DNA from: Neisseriaceae bacterium
GTDB taxonomy: Bacteria > Pseudomonadota > Gammaproteobacteria > Burkholderiales > Neisseriaceae
Reading direction: 5' to 3'
Assembly (NCBI GenBank): GCA_016864895.1
Contig: CP046107.1
Coordinates: 186,001-250,000, forward strand
Length of the DNA: 64,000 nucleotides
Positions within the stretch are counted from its first letter, which is position 1. The number at the start of each line of letters is the position of its first letter. This document shows, in pieces, positions 52,638 to 61,611 of the stretch. The notes beneath the pieces were generated by a model. It made no database searches. It worked only from the letters and a program-made list of their open reading frames with translations, and was not told where the DNA came from. A program made the position numbers and the translations under genes.

Positions 52638-53131
52638 AAGAAATAGTAAAATATAAGATTAACTGACAAACTTATTGATAATCTTAAGTATTTAAAAAAT
52701 CTACCTTGAATCTGATATTAGATATTTTTAAATATTATAGAGGAAAGACAGTGCAATTAACTGATTTGTGGGATAAATGACCTTGTAAAATTTTATCCCA
52801 TTGTTGGATTTGTTATTGTTATGCATAGAAAAATAAGATGTAGCAGGGGGATTGAGAGTAGAAGCAGGAAATGATTATCTATTAGATATTTGTTATAGTG
52901 GAAAGCATCAAAAAATTTGGAAAATTTTATCTTATATCTTTCCTAATTAATCAAAATTTTGTGAATACTCTCGCTTAAACAAATATAACATTGAATAATA
53001 TAGCTATTGGACATACTATAAAAATAAATAATTATGTGGTTTTTAGGTTTTGTTATGTTGCTAAATATTTTTGGTATACTCAAAACAAAGCTAAAATAAA
53101 TATAAGCTTGTTCCTAAGAAAAGATTGATTA
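52638..53131. other. Gene-free region between lepB and dsbB
   Basis: No supported gene; rnc and era, which often follow lepB, are absent. An 8-bp inverted repeat TAAGATTA (52654-52661) / TAATCTTA (52679-52686) with a 17-base loop follows the lepB stop. A 32-codon plus-strand open segment at about 52837-52950 (with GLRVEAGNDYLLDICYSG) has no start and is not recognised; it may be a gene remnant. Confidence 0.4.
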
Positions 53132-53632
53132 TTAAATATAATCTTTATTAGTAATACCCAATATGGCCAGCAATGCAATCATGACAAACATGACTAAACT
53201 CCAAAAAGGTAAAGGAATATAAAATAATTTTTCCACCACTGCGCATTCACCTGAACCATTAAACACTTTCTGTAATACAACAAAATAAGAATTATTTTCT
53301 ATTAAAAAATTTAATCCAGGTCCACATGATGGAACTTGATCCACTGGAAGATGCTGTAAATATATTTGTCTACCGGCAGAAACAATACCAAAAGCACATG
53401 GAATCAAAATTAGGACGGCAGAAATGATCTTGGTAAGCATCTTTTTATGAGAAATTAATAAAAGAACCAATACTACAAGACCAGTTACTATAACTGCTAC
53501 TCTTTGGAAAATGCAAAGTGGGCATGGGTTATAATAAAAAACGTATTGTAACAAAAAAGATGCACCTGCTCCTAACAAGCAGATAAAGAAAATGATGGCC
53601 AATACAAAGTTATAACTACAATTTTTTCTCAT
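53132..53632 (-). CDS. dsbB: Disulfide bond formation protein DsbB
   Basis: Inner-membrane quinone-linked oxidase that recharges DsbA (about 166 residues). Four helices are predicted. The first catalytic pair is CPLC in YYNPCPLCIFQRVAV, and the second periplasmic pair comes from VPSCGPG and GSGECAV, so all four redox Cys are present. I chose the ATG at 53632, with AAGGAA upstream, over the one 21 bases earlier (53653). It starts only 33 bases (or 12 with the earlier ATG) after the hscA stop and so looks like the last gene of the isc operon, in the place where fdx is usually found. Confidence 0.9.
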   Translation of the reverse strand: MRKNCSYNFVLAIIFFICLLGAGASFLLQYVFYYNPCPLCIFQRVAVIVTGLVVLVLLLISHKKMLTKIISAVLILIPCAFGIVSAGRQIYLQHLPVDQVPSCGPGLNFLIENNSYFVVLQKVFNGSGECAVVEKLFYIPLPFWSLVMFVMIALLAILGITNKDYI

Positions 53633-53665
53633 TAAACAAATTCCTTGATTCACTGTTAGTTCCTA

Positions 53666-55525
53666 TTAAATATTATTAATATGTTCACCTGATAATATAT
53701 CATAAATATTTTTATCCATGCGCCTAGCTGCAAAGTTCTCGGTGACATGAGATAAATCATCAATACAAGCACGAATAACATCAATTTGAAAACTTTTGGA
53801 TGCTGTCTTTAAATTCTTAATAGATGTTTGGATCATTTGATTTTCTTCTGATGTTAATAAATCAGCATCTGTTTTAAGTGCTACTAGTACTGCATTAATC
53901 AAACTTTCTGCTTCAGTTAATGCTTCCTTTAAATTTCTTTTTTGAACATCTTCACTTGCATTTGTAATTGAGTCTTGTAACATTCTGGTAATTGTTTCAG
54001 TATCCAAGCCGTAAGAAGGTTTAACTTCGATGTGTTGAACTCGTCCTGTAATGCTTTCTTTTGCTATCACACTTAATAATCCATCAGCATCAATTTGGAA
54101 AGTAACTAGTACTCTGGCGGCACCAGCTACCATAGGGGGAATACCACTCAATGTAAATTTAGCTAAACTTCTATTATCAGACACTAAATCTCTTTCTCCT
54201 TGAATTACATGTATCATCATAGAACTTTGTCCATCTTTAAAAGTTGTAAACTCTTGAGATTTAGCAATAGGAATAGTACTATTTCTAGGAATAATCTTTT
54301 CTGTCAATCCACCATAAGTTTCAATACCCAAAGAAAGGGGAGTGACATCAAGTAATAACCAATCATCTTGCTTATTATTCCCTATCAATAAATTAGCTTG
54401 TTTTGCAGCACCAACAGCAACAACAGTTTCAGGATTAAGATTGTTTAATAATTCTTGTCTAAAAAAATTACTTAAAGTTTTTTGTACATGTGGCATTCTT
54501 GTCGAACCGCCCACCATGATAACACCTTTAATATCATCCAAGGTTAATTTGGCATCTTTTAAAACCAGCTTTACTGAGTTTAATGTTTCATCAACTAAAA
54601 ATTGAGTTAATTGAAAAAATTTATCTTGATCAAGTGTAAACTCAAATAACTCCTCTGAGCTCAAAGTACATTGAATCACAGCAGATTTATTGTGAGTTAA
54701 ATGTTCCTTTAAAGATCTAGCCAGAGAATAAATCAATTGTGTATCTTGCAGACTTAAATTTTCTAATTTATTTTGCTTGATCAGATAATCCACTATTTGT
54801 CTATCAAAATCATCTCCACCAAGACCAGTATTCCCTCCGGTTGCTAATACTTTAAACAATCCATTGGATAATTCTAATACTGAGACATCTAAAGTACCAC
54901 CTCCTAAATCATAAACAATAAAACGGCCTTCAGATTTGTTTTCTAAGCCATATGCAATCGCAGCTGCAGTTGGTTCATTAATTAATCGAAGCACATTAAC
55001 ACCTGCCAATTTTGCAGCATCTTTAATTGCTTGACGTTGAGCATCATTAAAATAGGCAGGAACTGTAATGACAGCACCAGCAACATTCTCACCTAAATTT
55101 TTTTCAGCTCTTTGGTATAGTACTTTTAAAATTTCACTTGAAACCTCAATAGGCGTTTTAATACCTTGTCTTGTTTTATATTTAATAATATTGTTATTGG
55201 GTATAAACTCATAAGGTAAATTATCTATGATAGGAATATCTGCTAAAGTTTTCCCAATCAATCGCTTAGTTGAACTAATAGTGTTCAGTGGATCAAATTG
55301 TTGTGCGCTCAAAGCATCAAAACCAACCTCTATCTGATGATTATCACAATACCTTACGACTGAGGGGAGAACATTTCTACCATTTTCATCTTTAAGACAA
55401 ATAGTTTCAGAATTTTTAGTAGTTGCCACTAAACTATTTGTTGTTCCTAGATCTATTCCCAAAGCAAACCTATCCTCGTAAGGTTTTGAACTCTGATTAG
55501 GTTCTGATATGTGTAATAAAGCCAT
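53666..55525 (-). CDS. hscA: Fe-S assembly chaperone HscA
   Basis: Hsp70-family ATPase specialised in releasing clusters from IscU (619 residues). Nucleotide-binding motifs: [12 protein letters not shown] near 23, [28 protein letters not shown], and [15 protein letters not shown]. The substrate-binding part has [14 protein letters not shown] and the [10 protein letters not shown] stretch. It follows hscB by 2 bases. HscA proteins recognise the LPPVK motif of IscU, present in this operon's IscU as LPPVKIHC. Confidence 0.96.
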   Translation of the reverse strand: MALLHISEPNQSSKPYEDRFALGIDLGTTNSLVATTKNSETICLKDENGRNVLPSVVRYCDNHQIEVGFDALSAQQFDPLNTISSTKRLIGKTLADIPIIDNLPYEFIPNNNIIKYKTRQGIKTPIEVSSEILKVLYQRAEKNLGENVAGAVITVPAYFNDAQRQAIKDAAKLAGVNVLRLINEPTAAAIAYGLENKSEGRFIVYDLGGGTLDVSVLELSNGLFKVLATGGNTGLGGDDFDRQIVDYLIKQNKLENLSLQDTQLIYSLARSLKEHLTHNKSAVIQCTLSSEELFEFTLDQDKFFQLTQFLVDETLNSVKLVLKDAKLTLDDIKGVIMVGGSTRMPHVQKTLSNFFRQELLNNLNPETVVAVGAAKQANLLIGNNKQDDWLLLDVTPLSLGIETYGGLTEKIIPRNSTIPIAKSQEFTTFKDGQSSMMIHVIQGERDLVSDNRSLAKFTLSGIPPMVAGAARVLVTFQIDADGLLSVIAKESITGRVQHIEVKPSYGLDTETITRMLQDSITNASEDVQKRNLKEALTEAESLINAVLVALKTDADLLTSEENQMIQTSIKNLKTASKSFQIDVIRACIDDLSHVTENFAARRMDKNIYDILSGEHINNI

Positions 55526-55527
55526 AT

Positions 55528-56034
55528 TTATTCTTCTTCTAAAAATGTCTGTTTTTGTTGAGTTACTATTAGAAGTTTAGTAAAAAATTTTGCCTTGTCT
55601 ATCAAGGTAATAACTTTATCCCAAGATTTACTCGAAATGAACGAAGAAATATCTAAAAAAAGAGAAGATAGATTTACTTTGATCTCTTCTACAATAGGTA
55701 TCAAATCAGTTAGATTTTGCGAAACCTCTATTTTTTCCCGGAATAACATTTGAGTCTCTAGCAACTCAGGATCACATTGGAATGTTTTTTCAGGATCATA
55801 TTCAATATTGTTTAAAGAGAGAATATACTCAGCTCTAGAAATGGGATTTTTTAAAATTTGATAAGCCTCATTTAATGTAGTAAACATTTGCATATACTGA
55901 TTCTTTTCAAAAACCGATAGAGAAGCTACCCTATCTGGATGATAAAGTGTTGCTAATTTTTGAAATTGAAACTCTAAATCATCCAAAGGAAGATCATAGT
56001 GAACTGGGAACTTAAAAATTTCAAAATAATTCAT
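55528..56034 (-). CDS. hscB: Fe-S assembly co-chaperone HscB
   Basis: J-domain protein that brings IscU to HscA (168 residues). The J domain has the HPD motif in LYHPDRVAS (about 31-39) and begins [13 protein letters not shown], typical of Hsc[14 protein letters not shown] follows, and then the C-terminal three-helix domain (about 90-168) that binds IscU. It sits 6 bases after iscA and 2 before hscA, fitting the isc order. Confidence 0.93.
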   Translation of the reverse strand: MNYFEIFKFPVHYDLPLDDLEFQFQKLATLYHPDRVASLSVFEKNQYMQMFTTLNEAYQILKNPISRAEYILSLNNIEYDPEKTFQCDPELLETQMLFREKIEVSQNLTDLIPIVEEIKVNLSSLFLDISSFISSKSWDKVITLIDKAKFFTKLLIVTQQKQTFLEEE

Positions 56035-56040
56035 TTTATT

Positions 56041-56361
56041 CTAAACATGAAAACTTTCACCACAACCACATTCATTTTTAACATTTGGATTAATAAATTT
56101 AAAACCTTCCTGTAGGCCTTCTTTTTGAAAATCAAGTTCTGTTCCATCTAAATAAATAAGGCTCTTAGGGTCAACAAATACCTTAACACCATAACTTTCA
56201 AAAGCGATATCTTCATCAAGTGGCGAATCTACAAATTCTAGAGTATAGGCCATACCAGAACAACCACTTGTACGTACTCCAATTCGAATTCCTTCACCTT
56301 TACCACGAGAATTCAAATATTTTTTGACACGATTAGCCGCAGCTTCTGACAAAGTAATCAT
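56041..56361 (-). CDS. iscA: Fe-S assembly A-type carrier IscA
   Basis: A-type cluster carrier (106 residues). The three Cys are in [16 protein letters not shown] and [11 protein letters not shown]. It is shorter than ErpA (9051-9416) and has the IscA pattern [22 protein letters not shown]. It is the fourth gene of the isc operon, 17 bases after iscU. Confidence 0.95.
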   Translation of the reverse strand: MITLSEAAANRVKKYLNSRGKGEGIRIGVRTSGCSGMAYTLEFVDSPLDEDIAFESYGVKVFVDPKSLIYLDGTELDFQKEGLQEGFKFINPNVKNECGCGESFHV

Positions 56362-56378
56362 TGAATACTCCTTAAAAA

Positions 56379-56762
56379 TTAGGCATTATTTTTATTCTTA
56401 TAGTCATTAACAGCTGCTTTAATCGCATCTTCAGCTAAAATAGAACAATGAATTTTAACAGGAGGTAGTGCAAGCTCTTCTGCTATTGTACTATTTTTAA
56501 TAGCCAAGGCCTGATCTATCGATTTTCCTTTAACCAATTCTGTCATTAAAGAAGAAGAGGCAATAGCAGAACCACAACCATAAGTCTTAAATTTAGCATC
56601 CTCAATAATACCAGCATCATTGACTTTAATCTGTAATTTCATGACATCACCACAAGCAGGGGCGCCAACCATCCCCGTTCCTACATGAATATCATTTTTA
56701 TCTAAAGATCCTACATTTCTAGGATTTTCGTAATGGTCAATCACTTTTTTGCTATAAGCCAT
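56379..56762 (-). CDS. iscU: Fe-S cluster scaffold IscU
   Basis: Scaffold on which clusters are built from IscS sulfur (127 residues). Three ligand Cys: [22 protein letters not shown], and [12 protein letters not shown]; the Asp of CGD and the HscA-recognition LPPVK are both visible. I chose ATG 56762 ([19 protein letters not shown]), which has AAGGAGA upstream; the open frame extends 13 codons further but without homology. It starts 26 bases after the iscS stop. Confidence 0.96.
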   Translation of the reverse strand: MAYSKKVIDHYENPRNVGSLDKNDIHVGTGMVGAPACGDVMKLQIKVNDAGIIEDAKFKTYGCGSAIASSSLMTELVKGKSIDQALAIKNSTIAEELALPPVKIHCSILAEDAIKAAVNDYKNKNNA

Positions 56763-56788
56763 GTTAGTCTCCTTAAAAAATTTAATTA

Positions 56789-58000
56789 TTATTCTGTCCA
56801 CTGAACAGTATTCAAATCAATACCTTCTTGGTACATTTCCCATAATGGAGAAAGCTCTCTTAATTTTGTTACTTTTTCTTTGATTAAGTTTGCTGCATAT
56901 ATAATTTCCTCTTCTGTAGTAAAGCGACTCAAAGAAATTCTTAAAGAACTATGAGCCAATTCATCATTTCTACCTAAAGCTCTTAATACATATGACGGTT
57001 CCAAACTCGCAGAAGTACAGGCAGATCCACTGGATACACTAATTTCTTTGACAGCCATAATCAAACTTTCACCTTCTACAAAATTAAAACTTACATTAAT
57101 ATTATGAGGTAATCTCCGATTTAAATCACCATTAATATAAGTTTGTTCAATATCTTTAATTTCATTTAAAAATAAATTTCGTAGCAACAAGGCCTTATCA
57201 TAATCTTGAGTCATTTCTTCTTTTGCAATACGATAAGCTTCACCCATTCCTACAATCTGATGAGTAGGTAAGGTACCACTTCTAAATCCTCTTTCATGAC
57301 CACCGCCATGCATTTGTGCATTCAAGCGAATTCTTGGTTTACGACGTACAAACAATGCACCTATACCTTTAGGTCCATAAATCTTATGAGCACTCATACT
57401 CATTAAATCAACTTTACTTTTTTGTAAATCTATAGGTATTTTCCCACAAGCCTGTGCTGCATCAACATGGAATATAACTTTACTTTCACGACACAGCTCA
57501 CCAATAGCATCTATATCTTGAATAACACCAATTTCATTATTGACCCACATAACAGAAACTAAAATGGTATCATCCCTAATAGCTGCTTTTAAAGCATTTA
57601 TGTTCAATAGACCATATTCATCAACATCCAAGTAAGTTACCTCAAAACCTTCTCTTTCAAGCTCTCTCATTGTATCTAATACTGCCTTGTGCTCTGTCTT
57701 TACTGTAATGAGATGCTTCCCTTTTTTTTCATAGAATTGAGCAGCACCTTTGAGTGCTAAATTATTAGCCTCTGTAGCACCTGAGGTGAAAATAATTTCC
57801 TTACTATCACAATTGACCAAATCAGCAACTTGCTGTCGTGCTTCTTCAACTGCTTCTTCTGCGATCCAACCAAATTGATGACTACTACTTGCTGGATTAC
57901 CATATATTTCTGATAAATAAGGGATCATTTTCTCAGTTACCCTCGGATCTATCTTCGTTGTAGCAGCATTATCTAAATAAATAGGAAGTTTAATACTCAT
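56789..58000 (-). CDS. iscS: Cysteine desulfurase IscS
   Basis: PLP enzyme that takes sulfur from cysteine for Fe-S clusters and tRNA thiolation (403 residues). Opens [14 protein letters not shown]. The PLP Lys is in [15 protein letters not shown], the catalytic loop Cys in [20 protein letters not shown], and the C-terminus has the IscU-docking tail [14 protein letters not shown]. Its ATG overlaps the iscR stop by one base (TAATG). Confidence 0.97.
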   Translation of the reverse strand: MSIKLPIYLDNAATTKIDPRVTEKMIPYLSEIYGNPASSSHQFGWIAEEAVEEARQQVADLVNCDSKEIIFTSGATEANNLALKGAAQFYEKKGKHLITVKTEHKAVLDTMRELEREGFEVTYLDVDEYGLLNINALKAAIRDDTILVSVMWVNNEIGVIQDIDAIGELCRESKVIFHVDAAQACGKIPIDLQKSKVDLMSMSAHKIYGPKGIGALFVRRKPRIRLNAQMHGGGHERGFRSGTLPTHQIVGMGEAYRIAKEEMTQDYDKALLLRNLFLNEIKDIEQTYINGDLNRRLPHNINVSFNFVEGESLIMAVKEISVSSGSACTSASLEPSYVLRALGRNDELAHSSLRISLSRFTTEEEIIYAANLIKEKVTKLRELSPLWEMYQEGIDLNTVQWTE

Positions 58001-58494
58001 TAATATTCTCCGTTGTGTTCTATATTATTATTATGTTCTACATTATTGTTTTGTCGATAATTCAAGAACTGTATTTCCTGATTTTTTGAAGAAGATACAG
58101 GATAAGCAGCATCATACAATGAATAATTATGTAAAAAATTATCCAATACTTTTTCTAAGCTATGCCACAAGTCATGTCCAAGACATTTGGCACCATCACG
58201 GCAATTAACCAATCCATCACATCGGGTTACTTTCAAATTATCTTCAACAGCATTAATTATTTCTGCTATTTTAATAGAGCTAGGATCTCTACTAAGTACA
58301 TAGCCTCCACCAGGCCCTCTAATACTCTTTACTAAGCCTGCCCGACGCAACTTAATGAATATTTGTTCAAGGTAATTAACTGTAACATCTTGTCTCTCAT
58401 GGATAGAATTTAGATTTACTGGTTGATTTTGTGAGTGAATGCACAAATCAAGCATGGCTGTAACAGCATTTCTACCTTTAGTTGTTAGCTTCAT
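58000..58494 (-). CDS. iscR: Fe-S regulator IscR
   Basis: Rrf2-family repressor that senses Fe-S status (164 residues). An N-terminal winged helix ([17 protein letters not shown]) includes the recognition helix in [28 protein letters not shown]. The cluster-binding Cys triplet is [13 protein letters not shown] (about 93-106). The C-terminus is an Asn/His-rich repetitive tail ([16 protein letters not shown]). It heads the isc operon, and its promoter carries a near-consensus type 1 IscR box, so autorepression by the [2Fe-2S] form is expected. Confidence 0.95.
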   Translation of the reverse strand: MKLTTKGRNAVTAMLDLCIHSQNQPVNLNSIHERQDVTVNYLEQIFIKLRRAGLVKSIRGPGGGYVLSRDPSSIKIAEIINAVEDNLKVTRCDGLVNCRDGAKCLGHDLWHSLEKVLDNFLHNYSLYDAAYPVSSSKNQEIQFLNYRQNNNVEHNNNIEHNGEY

Positions 58495-58539
58495 AAAATG
58501 ACACTTTATTGATTAATAATACTTTCTGTCTTACGCTGA

Positions 58540-58572
58540 ATTTTATTATACCCGATAAAATTAGTCAAATAT
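58540..58572 (-). promoter_or_regulatory. iscR promoter with type 1 IscR box
   Basis: On the minus strand the -35 TTGACT (58568-58563) and the -10 TAAAAT (58545-58540) are 17 bases apart. Overlapping the -35 is a 25-base site (58548-58572): TATTTGACT, then a T-rich spacer, then TCGGGTAT. It fits the published type 1 IscR consensus (ATASYYGACTRWWWYAGTCRRSTAT) at about 22 of 25 positions by my count. The box overlaps the -35, as at the E. coli iscR promoter, predicting repression. Confidence 0.72.
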
Positions 58573-58635
58573 ACCAAAGCATGCTAAATATAGGGAAGAA
58601 TAGGGGATATATTCAATATCAATGATGTCAGTCTA

Positions 58636-59412
58636 TCATGGTTTACCGTATTTAGGAGAGATTGTAAGAATTTCATACCCATTATCAGTAACAAGAACTT
58701 CATGTTCCCATTGAGCAGATAAGGAACGATCTTTAGTAACCACAGTCCATTGATCATTCAAAATCTTTAATTGCCTTTTTCCTTGATTAATCATCGGTTC
58801 AATAGTGAAGATCATACCTGGTTTGAGTACCAAACCCGTACCTTTATAGCCATAATGTAGAACCTGAGGTTGCTCATGAAAAACCCTGCCAATACCATGT
58901 CCACAAAATTCTCTAACAACTGAGTAACCATTTTCTTCCGCATGTTTTTGGATAGCATAACCTATATCACCAAGCATGGCTCCTGGCTTAACTTCATTGA
59001 TACCTAACATCATACATTCATGAGTCACCTTAATTAAACGTTTGGCATAAGTGCTAATTTCACCAACTGCGAACATTCGACTGGTATCGCCATGAAACCC
59101 ATCCTTAATAATCGTCACATCAATATTAATAATATCTCCATTCTTAAGTGTTTTATCATCAGGAATACCATGACATATAACGTGATTAACAGATGTACAT
59201 ATTGATTTTGGAAAGGGGGGATTACCATAATTCAAAGGTGCTGGTATTGTCCCTTGTACATTGATCTGATAATTATGGCATAAATCATTTAACTCATTTG
59301 TGGTCACACCTGGTTGAACATAAGGTTCTATGTAATCCAATAACTCAGCTGCCAATCGACCTGCCACTCTCATTTTTTCAATTTCTTCACTACTTTTGAT
59401 CATAATGCTCAT
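58636..59412 (-). CDS. map: Methionine aminopeptidase Map
   Basis: Removes the start Met from nascent proteins (258 residues, type I). It opens IKSSEEIEKMRVAGRLAAELL. The metal ligands are visible in DIINIDVTIIKDGFHGDTSRMF (two Asp), CGHGIGRVFHEQPQVLHYG (His), FTIEPMIN (Glu) and SAQWEHEVLVT (Glu). The start lies 3 bases after the trpC stop on the same strand. Only one map gene is in the window. Confidence 0.95.
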   Translation of the reverse strand: MSIMIKSSEEIEKMRVAGRLAAELLDYIEPYVQPGVTTNELNDLCHNYQINVQGTIPAPLNYGNPPFPKSICTSVNHVICHGIPDDKTLKNGDIINIDVTIIKDGFHGDTSRMFAVGEISTYAKRLIKVTHECMMLGINEVKPGAMLGDIGYAIQKHAEENGYSVVREFCGHGIGRVFHEQPQVLHYGYKGTGLVLKPGMIFTIEPMINQGKRQLKILNDQWTVVTKDRSLSAQWEHEVLVTDNGYEILTISPKYGKP

Positions 59413-59415
59413 ATT

Positions 59416-60207
59416 TCATTTACCATTAATTAATTGCAATAATGCAGAATCTAATTTATCTTGCCTCATCAAACTTTCCCCAACAAGAAAAGCATAGATA
59501 CCATTCTCTCTCATATGTTTTATGTCATCATGATCATGAATACCACTTTCACAGATAATAATTTTTTCTTTGGGGATGAAGGGTTTTAAAGCCAAAGTCC
59601 GTTCAATATTAACTTCAAAATTTTTTAAATTTCTATTGTTAATTCCTATCAAGGGTGATTTTAAGGATTCAATTTTTTTTAATTCTTCTTCAGCATGTAT
59701 TTCAATTAAAGCTGATAGTCCATTTTCTAATGCAATCCCTTCAAAATCCTCCAATTGAGACTGACTTAAGGAGGCAGCAATTAATAATACAGCATCAGCT
59801 TGCCAAAGCTTACTTTGATAAATTTGATAAGCATCAATAATAAAATCTTTACGTAAAATTGGTAGGTTACACTTACTCTTTACCTGTGATATGTATTTAG
59901 GATTACCCTGAAAATATTGTACATCTGTTAATATTGACAGGCATGCAGCTCCTGATCGCTCATAAGATTGGGCAATGTCGATGGGATCGAAGTGTTCCCT
60001 AATCAGTCCCCTAGAAGGACTGGCTTTTTTAATTTCTGCAATAATTGTAGTTTTTTCTTGGGAAACCAGGCTGCGTAGCGCTCCAGAAAAATCTCTTGGG
60101 GAGGGGATATCAAGACACTGTGATTTTAAAGATTTAAAGTCAAGGTACTCTTTGGCACGGGATACTTCTTGTTTCTTAGCCTCGTTAATTGTAGTTAATA
60201 TATCCAT
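59416..60207 (-). CDS. trpC: Indole-3-glycerol-phosphate synthase TrpC
   Basis: TIM-barrel enzyme closing the indole ring in tryptophan synthesis (263 residues, monofunctional). Motifs: EIKKASPSRGLIREHFDP (substrate Lys and phosphate loop), SILTDVQYFQG, LRKDFIIDAYQIYQS (catalytic Lys), LIGINNRNLKNFEVN, and ICESGIHDHDDI near the C-terminal phosphate site. trpD and trpG, its frequent partners, are not in this window; trpE is at 10249. It lies 3 bases upstream of map, probably co-transcribed. Confidence 0.94.
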   Translation of the reverse strand: MDILTTINEAKKQEVSRAKEYLDFKSLKSQCLDIPSPRDFSGALRSLVSQEKTTIIAEIKKASPSRGLIREHFDPIDIAQSYERSGAACLSILTDVQYFQGNPKYISQVKSKCNLPILRKDFIIDAYQIYQSKLWQADAVLLIAASLSQSQLEDFEGIALENGLSALIEIHAEEELKKIESLKSPLIGINNRNLKNFEVNIERTLALKPFIPKEKIIICESGIHDHDDIKHMRENGIYAFLVGESLMRQDKLDSALLQLINGK

Positions 60208-60280
60208 GTAGTAAACTCTAATCTATTATCAAATTCTGTTATCTTTAAAGTTACAAAGGCAACATTATAATTGTAGCATT

Positions 60281-60802
60281 TTATGATTGATAATCAAAAG
60301 GTTCTACTTCTCTTAGAAGCTTAAAAATCTCTCGATAGGCTCTGGAAGGCTTATGATCAGATGATTCTTTTTTACAATTTCTAATTAATGTTCTCAAATA
60401 ACTTGATTCAACATTGGGATGCTGATAAAGAAACTCAGTTAAAGTACCTTCATTACTAATGAGTGCATTACGTGTTATTTCTAACCTTTTTATATAAGCA
60501 TTATAACTCTGATTATTACCATCTAGTATGGAAAAATAAGTTGTGATAACCTGCACATTGCCTTGGGACAATTCTTTCATTAAGCGGCCAATAAATTGTA
60601 ACTGTCTACGCTTAGCACCATTAGATTTTATTTTGGAATAATCTTGTATTGCTTCCTCTAGAAAGTCAGGAATACTAAGTTTCCTTCTCTCTGCTATTGA
60701 AAGAGTCGTCAATCTTTTTCCTAATGCTTGTAATGCATTCATTTCTTGTTTTATTTTAGTTTTACTAAGTACAATTTTTTCCTGTTGACTATCATGTAGC
60801 AT
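60281..60802 (-). CDS. darP: Ribosome biogenesis factor DarP (YjgA/DUF615)
   Basis: Dual-action 50S assembly protein (173 residues). All-helical and basic, with the DUF615 pattern: LSKTKIKQEMNALQALGKRL, IQDYSKIKSNGAKRRQLQFIGRLM, LHQHPNVESSYLRTLIRNC-like ending and KPSRAYREIFKLLRE. It binds the 50S precursor near the peptidyl transferase centre in E. coli (family knowledge). In many betaproteobacteria the divergent neighbour is pmbA; here it is instead 800 bases of non-coding DNA. It lies 73 bases upstream of trpC. Confidence 0.92.
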   Translation of the reverse strand: MLHDSQQEKIVLSKTKIKQEMNALQALGKRLTTLSIAERRKLSIPDFLEEAIQDYSKIKSNGAKRRQLQFIGRLMKELSQGNVQVITTYFSILDGNNQSYNAYIKRLEITRNALISNEGTLTEFLYQHPNVESSYLRTLIRNCKKESSDHKPSRAYREIFKLLREVEPFDYQS

Positions 60803-61611
60803 ACCAATACTTTTCCAAGTTAATAAACTAATACTACGAAATTATAAACTATATTTTTTTATTGTAAAAAAATACTTAATAGGATTTGTATTAGTACATC
60901 TATTTTAATAAAAATGTCATTTTAAACTGATTCTATCAGAGTTTTGTTTAGTTGATGATTGGATACAAGAATGAAAGCTAGTAGGGAATATTAACTACTC
61001 ATAAACCACAAGTATAGTATTGGCTTTATTCTGTCATGTGATTTTATTGTTCTTGATTATGTACTGGATCTTAACATCAATTTTCTCTTGATTAAGCAAT
61101 AACTACCTTGATTAATATCCAATTTATTGTTATCGATTAGAGCTTCTTTCCTATTCAAGTCATTAATATTCAAGTCGTTAAATGGTATAAGCATAACTGT
61201 AATAAAAATAAACTAAAAAATTTTTAAAATATCAAAGTAACTTGACAGCCTGTTTTTTAAAAAGTAAATTCACCAGTGTTGATTGTGGATTCAGACTCTA
61301 AAAAATTTTTAGATTTCCTTCAAATTTGATTTATACCAAACGTTGGTAGTAGTGATTTTTTTCTTATTGAAATGGTGGATACTAAAAATAATGATAAGGT
61401 ATTTAATATGTTCGGGAAGTTACGAAGCACAAATTATTAAATGCAACATTAAAAGTTTAAAATTTATGTTTTAAATTAGATAAAATAATTATAAAATAGC
61501 TAATTTTTTCATTATTTTAATAGTGAAACGATTAATACTGGTTGCGTAAGGGATCATTTTATATGATTTAAAGCCTTTACTCAAAGGCAAATGTTAAAAA
61601 GGAGATGTTTA
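60803..61611. other. Gene-free region between darP and fadE
   Basis: About 810 bases with no supported gene. A 15-bp unit TATTCAAGTCRTTAA occurs twice in tandem at about 61153-61181. No hairpin with a T-run or recognised operator is seen. A good AAGGAG ribosome site (61600-61605) marks the fadE start. pmbA, which in related genomes often diverges from darP, is absent, and no remnant of it was recognised. Confidence 0.4.

Noticed and set aside
61153..61181. 15-bp tandem repeat as an operator or array
   Set aside because: Only two imperfect units and no link to a regulator; likely a local slippage duplication.
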